NCBI GenBank assembly: GCA_963798705.1
Contig: CAWCTW010000005.1
Location: forward strand, 1,860,001-1,924,000
DNA length: 64,000 nt
Direction of reading: 5' to 3'
Origin: AC-56 sp963798705
Lineage (GTDB): Bacteria > Actinomycetota > Thermoleophilia > Solirubrobacterales > 70-9
Part shown: positions 61,460 through 64,000 of the stretch, piece by piece
Layout of the letters: each line of letters starts with the position of its first letter
How positions within the stretch are numbered: position 1 is the first letter of the stretch
Translations under genes and position numbers: made by a program
The notes under the pieces: model-generated
What the model was told of the DNA's origin: nothing
The model's input: the letters and a program-made list of their open reading frames with translations, nothing else
Database searches by the model: none

Positions 61460-61867
61460 CCGCGCTCCGCCCGACGACACTCGGGGCACACCCCGGCGAA
61501 CAGCAGACCGGTGGCCCGTGACCTCGAAGCCCGTCCGCCGCTCGACGACCGGCCCCGCCGAGCGCACGAGACAGCCCGGCACCGCGGCGACCGCCCCGCA
61601 CCGATCGCATCGGACGTGCTCGTGGTGATCCCCGACTCCCTCGAAGCGCGCCTTGCCGTCACCCAGGTCGATGCGCGTGACGTGCCCCTCGCGCTCCATG
61701 CGCCGCAGCGCGCGAAACACCGAGGAGAAGTCGGCCGGCACGCCGCGTTCGGACAGCGCCTCCCGGAGCTCCTCGATCGTCCAGTCGTGGCGCGCTCCGT
61801 CCACGAGGACCTCGGCGAGGGCAGGGCGGATGTGACTCGGCCGCGCGATGGCGGGACCATAACGCAA
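61456..61867 (-). pseudogene. Fur/Zur-family metalloregulator, frameshifted near the C-terminus
   Basis: From TTG 61867, residues 1-115 are a Fur-type winged helix and dimer domain (WTIEELREALSERGVPADFSSVFRALRRMEREGHV) with HHEHVRCDRCGAV. After TGHR the frame loses the expected ending; shifting by one base near 61507 restores LLFAGVCPECRRAERG and a stop at 61456, giving back the second CxxC of the structural zinc site. As it stands, the frame runs straight into the ZIP protein as an apparent 376-residue fusion. An extra A at about 61507 (plus strand) explains it. Confidence 0.7.
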
Positions 61868-61886
61868 GTCCCTTGCGGAATGAGGG

Positions 61887-62639
61887 CTACACCGAGCGCA
61901 GGAGCCCGCCGTCGAGCGGGATCACGGCGCCGGTGAGATACGCCGCGCGCTCCGAGCACAGGAAGGCGACCAGGTCGCCGAACTCCTCGGGCTGGCCGAG
62001 CCGGCCCGCCGGCACGCCCTCGTGAGCGCCCCGCTCCATCTCCTCCCACGAGCCCCAGTTCGACGCCAGCCGGTCGGTCGCGAACCGACCGGTGGCGACC
62101 GTGTTCACGGTGATCCCATCCGCGGCGACCTCGCCGGCCAGCGTCTTGAACAACCCGACCGCGGCCATCCGGTTGGCGTTCGACAGCGTCAGGTGGGGGA
62201 TCGGCTCGCGGACCGAGCTCGAGCCGACATTCACGATCCGGCCCCAACCGCGCTCGCGCATCCCCGGGAGCACCGCCTCCGCCAGCACCCGCGGCGCCAG
62301 GACCAGCGAGCGGTAGGCGTCCTCCCACTCCTCGGGCGTGTGATCCAGGGCCGCGCCGAGCGGCGGACCGCCGGTGTTGGTGACCAGGATCTCGACCGGG
62401 CCAAGGTCGGCGGCCACGTCCTCGGGAAGGGCAGCCAACCGGTCCAGGTCGGTGGTGTCGGCCTCGTAGGCGGCCGTCTCACCCTCGATCCCGCCGGCGG
62501 CCTCCGTGACGCGATCGCGCGAGCGGCTGGCCAGCGCGACCCGCGCGCCCTCACCCGCCAGCGCGGCCGCGATCGCACGCCCGATGCCGCGGCTCGCGCC
62601 CATCACCAGCGCCGTCTTTCCCTCGATCCCCAGATCCAT
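61887..62639 (-). CDS. Short-chain dehydrogenase/reductase with altered catalytic pair
   Basis: 250 residues from ATG 62639. Cofactor motif GASRGIGRA near 14-22, NTGG near 92, catalytic Ser in GSSSVREP, and a C-terminal PLDGG. The usual Tyr-x3-Lys reads Ser-Asn-Ala-Asn-Arg (LSNANRMA), as in a divergent ketoacyl-reductase-like subgroup, so normal proton relay is doubtful. Substrate unknown. Confidence 0.85.
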   Translation of the reverse strand: MDLGIEGKTALVMGASRGIGRAIAAALAGEGARVALASRSRDRVTEAAGGIEGETAAYEADTTDLDRLAALPEDVAADLGPVEILVTNTGGPPLGAALDHTPEEWEDAYRSLVLAPRVLAEAVLPGMRERGWGRIVNVGSSSVREPIPHLTLSNANRMAAVGLFKTLAGEVAADGITVNTVATGRFATDRLASNWGSWEEMERGAHEGVPAGRLGQPEEFGDLVAFLCSERAAYLTGAVIPLDGGLLRSV

Positions 62640-62673
62640 GCGCGCAACCTACCGGTGGGGTACGGTGGGCGCG

Positions 62674-63705
62674 ATGTCCGGCGGCGACCTCTACGAGCAG
62701 ATCGTCGACGCGGCCAACGTCGCTCTACGGATCGCATCCGCACCACCGCGCGCTTCACGCCAAGGGCACCTGGTGCGCCGGCACCTTCACCGCGACGGCG
62801 GAGGCGGCGGAGCTCTGCCGGGCGGCCCACTTCCGGGGAGAGCCGACGCCGGCCCTGATCCGCTTCTCGAACGGCAGCGGCGACCCGAGTCCGACGACTG
62901 GCAGCGCGACTCTCGCGGCATGGCGGTGAGGCTGCGGCCGGCACGGCGGGGACGAGGCGGACATCCTCGGCGTCACCACGCCTGCCTTCGTGCTGCCGCA
63001 CGCCGGAGGACTTCCTCGAGTTCATCCAGCTCCGCAGGCCCGATCCCGAGACCGGCCAGCCCGACTGGGAGAAGCTCGGCGCCTTCCTCGCCGACCATCC
63101 GGAGTCGCAGATCGCGGTCCAGTGGACGCTCAACACCGAGCCGCCGGCGAGCTTCGCGACCCAGGCCTACCACTCTCCGCACACCTTCAGGCTCCTCGGC
63201 CCCGATGGCGCGCCCACGCTGGTCCGCTACCGGTGGCGGCCGGAGGCCGGCGAGGCGACCATCCCCGACGACGAGGCGAAGGGGCTCGGGGGCGACTACC
63301 TGCGCGCCGAGCTGGCCGACCGGCTCGCCGGCGGCCCCGTCGCGTTCGAGCTGAAGCTCCAGATCCCGGACGAGGACGACCCGATCGACGACCCGACGGC
63401 CGTCTGGCCCGACGAGCGCGAGCGGATCAGCGCCGGCACCCTCGAGATCACCGAGATCGTCGACGACCCCGAGCAGCGGCGAGCCACATCGAGGTGTTCG
63501 ACCCGACCCGGGTGCGTCGACGGCGATCGAGCTCTCTGAGGACCCGATCCTGCACGCCCGCGCCCGGGCCTATTCGGTGTCCGCGTACCGGCGTCTGGGG
63601 ATGGACGTGGAGAGCCCCTCGACGCCACCCGCCGCGCTGAGGACCGACATGAGCGGCGGCTTCCGTCGTTCGAGCGCGTTCGGCATCGTGGCGTCGTCGT
63701 CGTGA
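62674..63705 (+). pseudogene. Catalase-family (SrpA-like) gene broken by several frameshifts
   Basis: ATG 62674 opens with SGGDLYEQIVDAAN, then the homologous protein continues in other frames: YGSHPHHRALHAKGTWCAGT from about 62727, DDWQRDSRGMAVRLRP from about 62893, DEADILGVTTPAFVL from about 62953, PEDFLEFIQLRRPDPETG from about 63005, SHIEVFDPTRV from about 63483 and IELSEDPILHARARAYSVSA from about 63517. That is the N-to-C order of a heme catalase/peroxidase of about 340 residues with the active-site His in the HAKG region and RFSNGSG. At least five one- or two-base shifts separate them. Either a decayed gene or poor sequence near a contig end. Confidence 0.75.
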
Positions 63706-64000
63706 TGGTTATCGTCGCGCGTGATCGCGCCTGCGAGTTCGGCAGCGGCACCGCCCGCCCGACCGGCGCGCTGATCGCGATCGTCGCGATCGTGTTCGGC
63801 TTCATCGCCGTCCTGATGGTCCTCCAGCACCGTGACCTGGACCGGGTGTCAGGTGCAGCGCAGCGGGAGGCTCTCACCGACCCCGGCCGGTCGCAGATCC
63901 GACGTCCGTGCCGCCCGGCTCGCTGATCGCCTCGATGGCGGTCCGGCCGGTGGACGAAAAGGCGCTCGCCGGGACGGCGGCCGCCTGGGGGGTCGCGCGG
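63705..64000 (+). CDS. Membrane protein, partial, probably frameshifted (right edge)
   Basis: ATG 63705 overlaps the final stop of the catalase-like gene as TGATG. One membrane helix (ALIAIVAIVFGFIAVLMV) near residues 24-41 is followed by HRDLDRVSGAAQREALTD. The frame stops at 63926, but a shift near 63890 gives ADPTSVPPGSLIASMAV and stays open to the edge, so the gene is likely longer. Function unknown. Confidence 0.45.

Noticed and set aside
60737..61867. A true Fur-ZIP fusion protein
   Set aside because: The Fur C-terminus with its second zinc CxxC is intact one frame away, with an ATGA overlap to ZIP, so two genes plus a one-base shift is the simpler reading.

Overview
The window is GC-rich, densely packed bacterial DNA. 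It looks like a chromosomal segment of a soil or sediment actinobacterium, and Thermoleophilia/Solirubrobacterales is my best guess. Grounds: an HspR-controlled dnaK operon, actinobacterial SOS boxes of the form CGAACNNNNGTTCG, inositol-lipid genes (ino1 and a CDP-alcohol transferase), the three-part PurL/PurQ/PurS FGAM synthase, an F420-type luciferase-like protein, and frequent GTG/TTG starts with ATGA stop-start overlaps. The taxon is inference; no marker here fixes it.

Layout. 1-5.5 kb: a secreted protein running off the left edge, a helical unknown, a two-domain LigD, an HNH nuclease with a SOS box, tRNA-Lys, a tiny lipoprotein overlapping the tRNA, a PhzF isomerase and a small membrane protein. 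5.5-34.8 kb: nearly all of de novo purine synthesis (purH, N, F, L, Q, S, C, B, E, D; purM and purK are not seen), broken up by a surface-sugar and sulfation island of three secreted sulfatases, five sulfotransferases, one DXD-type and four related glycosyltransferase-2 genes and a nucleotide-sugar epimerase. Several pur genes are the distal cistrons of glycosyltransferase operons. A CsoR copper sensor with a clear operator sits back-to-back with a P450. 34.9-43 kb: heat-shock operon dnaK-grpE-dnaJ-hspR-clpB, preceded by a membrane-anchored cytochrome c. 43-50 kb: a secreted EEP nuclease/phosphatase, endonuclease III, and an inositol-lipid group (PAP2, CDP-alcohol phosphatidyltransferase, inositol-phosphate synthase), followed by a glycosyltransferase-PHP fusion and a divergent UDG-like protein. 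50.8-59 kb: an endoglycoceramidase-like GH5 coupled to a luciferase-like oxidoreductase and an RNA m5U methyltransferase, a metallopeptidase, a VOC protein, a phasin-like basic protein, a second EEP protein and ornithine carbamoyltransferase. 59-64 kb: a second SOS-box gene beside a tRNA (tRNA-Glu), lgt, a ZIP transporter with a frameshifted Fur/Zur regulator, an SDR, a catalase-like gene broken by several frameshifts, and a truncated membrane protein.

The most striking pattern is a repeated layout: a tRNA gene, then a SOS (LexA) box, then a nuclease-like gene transcribed away from the tRNA. It occurs at 3.3-4.1 kb (HNH, tRNA-Lys) and again at 59.1-60.0 kb (HTH plus LAGLIDADG-like, tRNA-Glu). 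The last 2.5 kb contains an unusual number of frame breaks, so some breaks there may be assembly errors rather than biology. No CRISPR array, insertion sequence, prophage or rRNA gene was seen.
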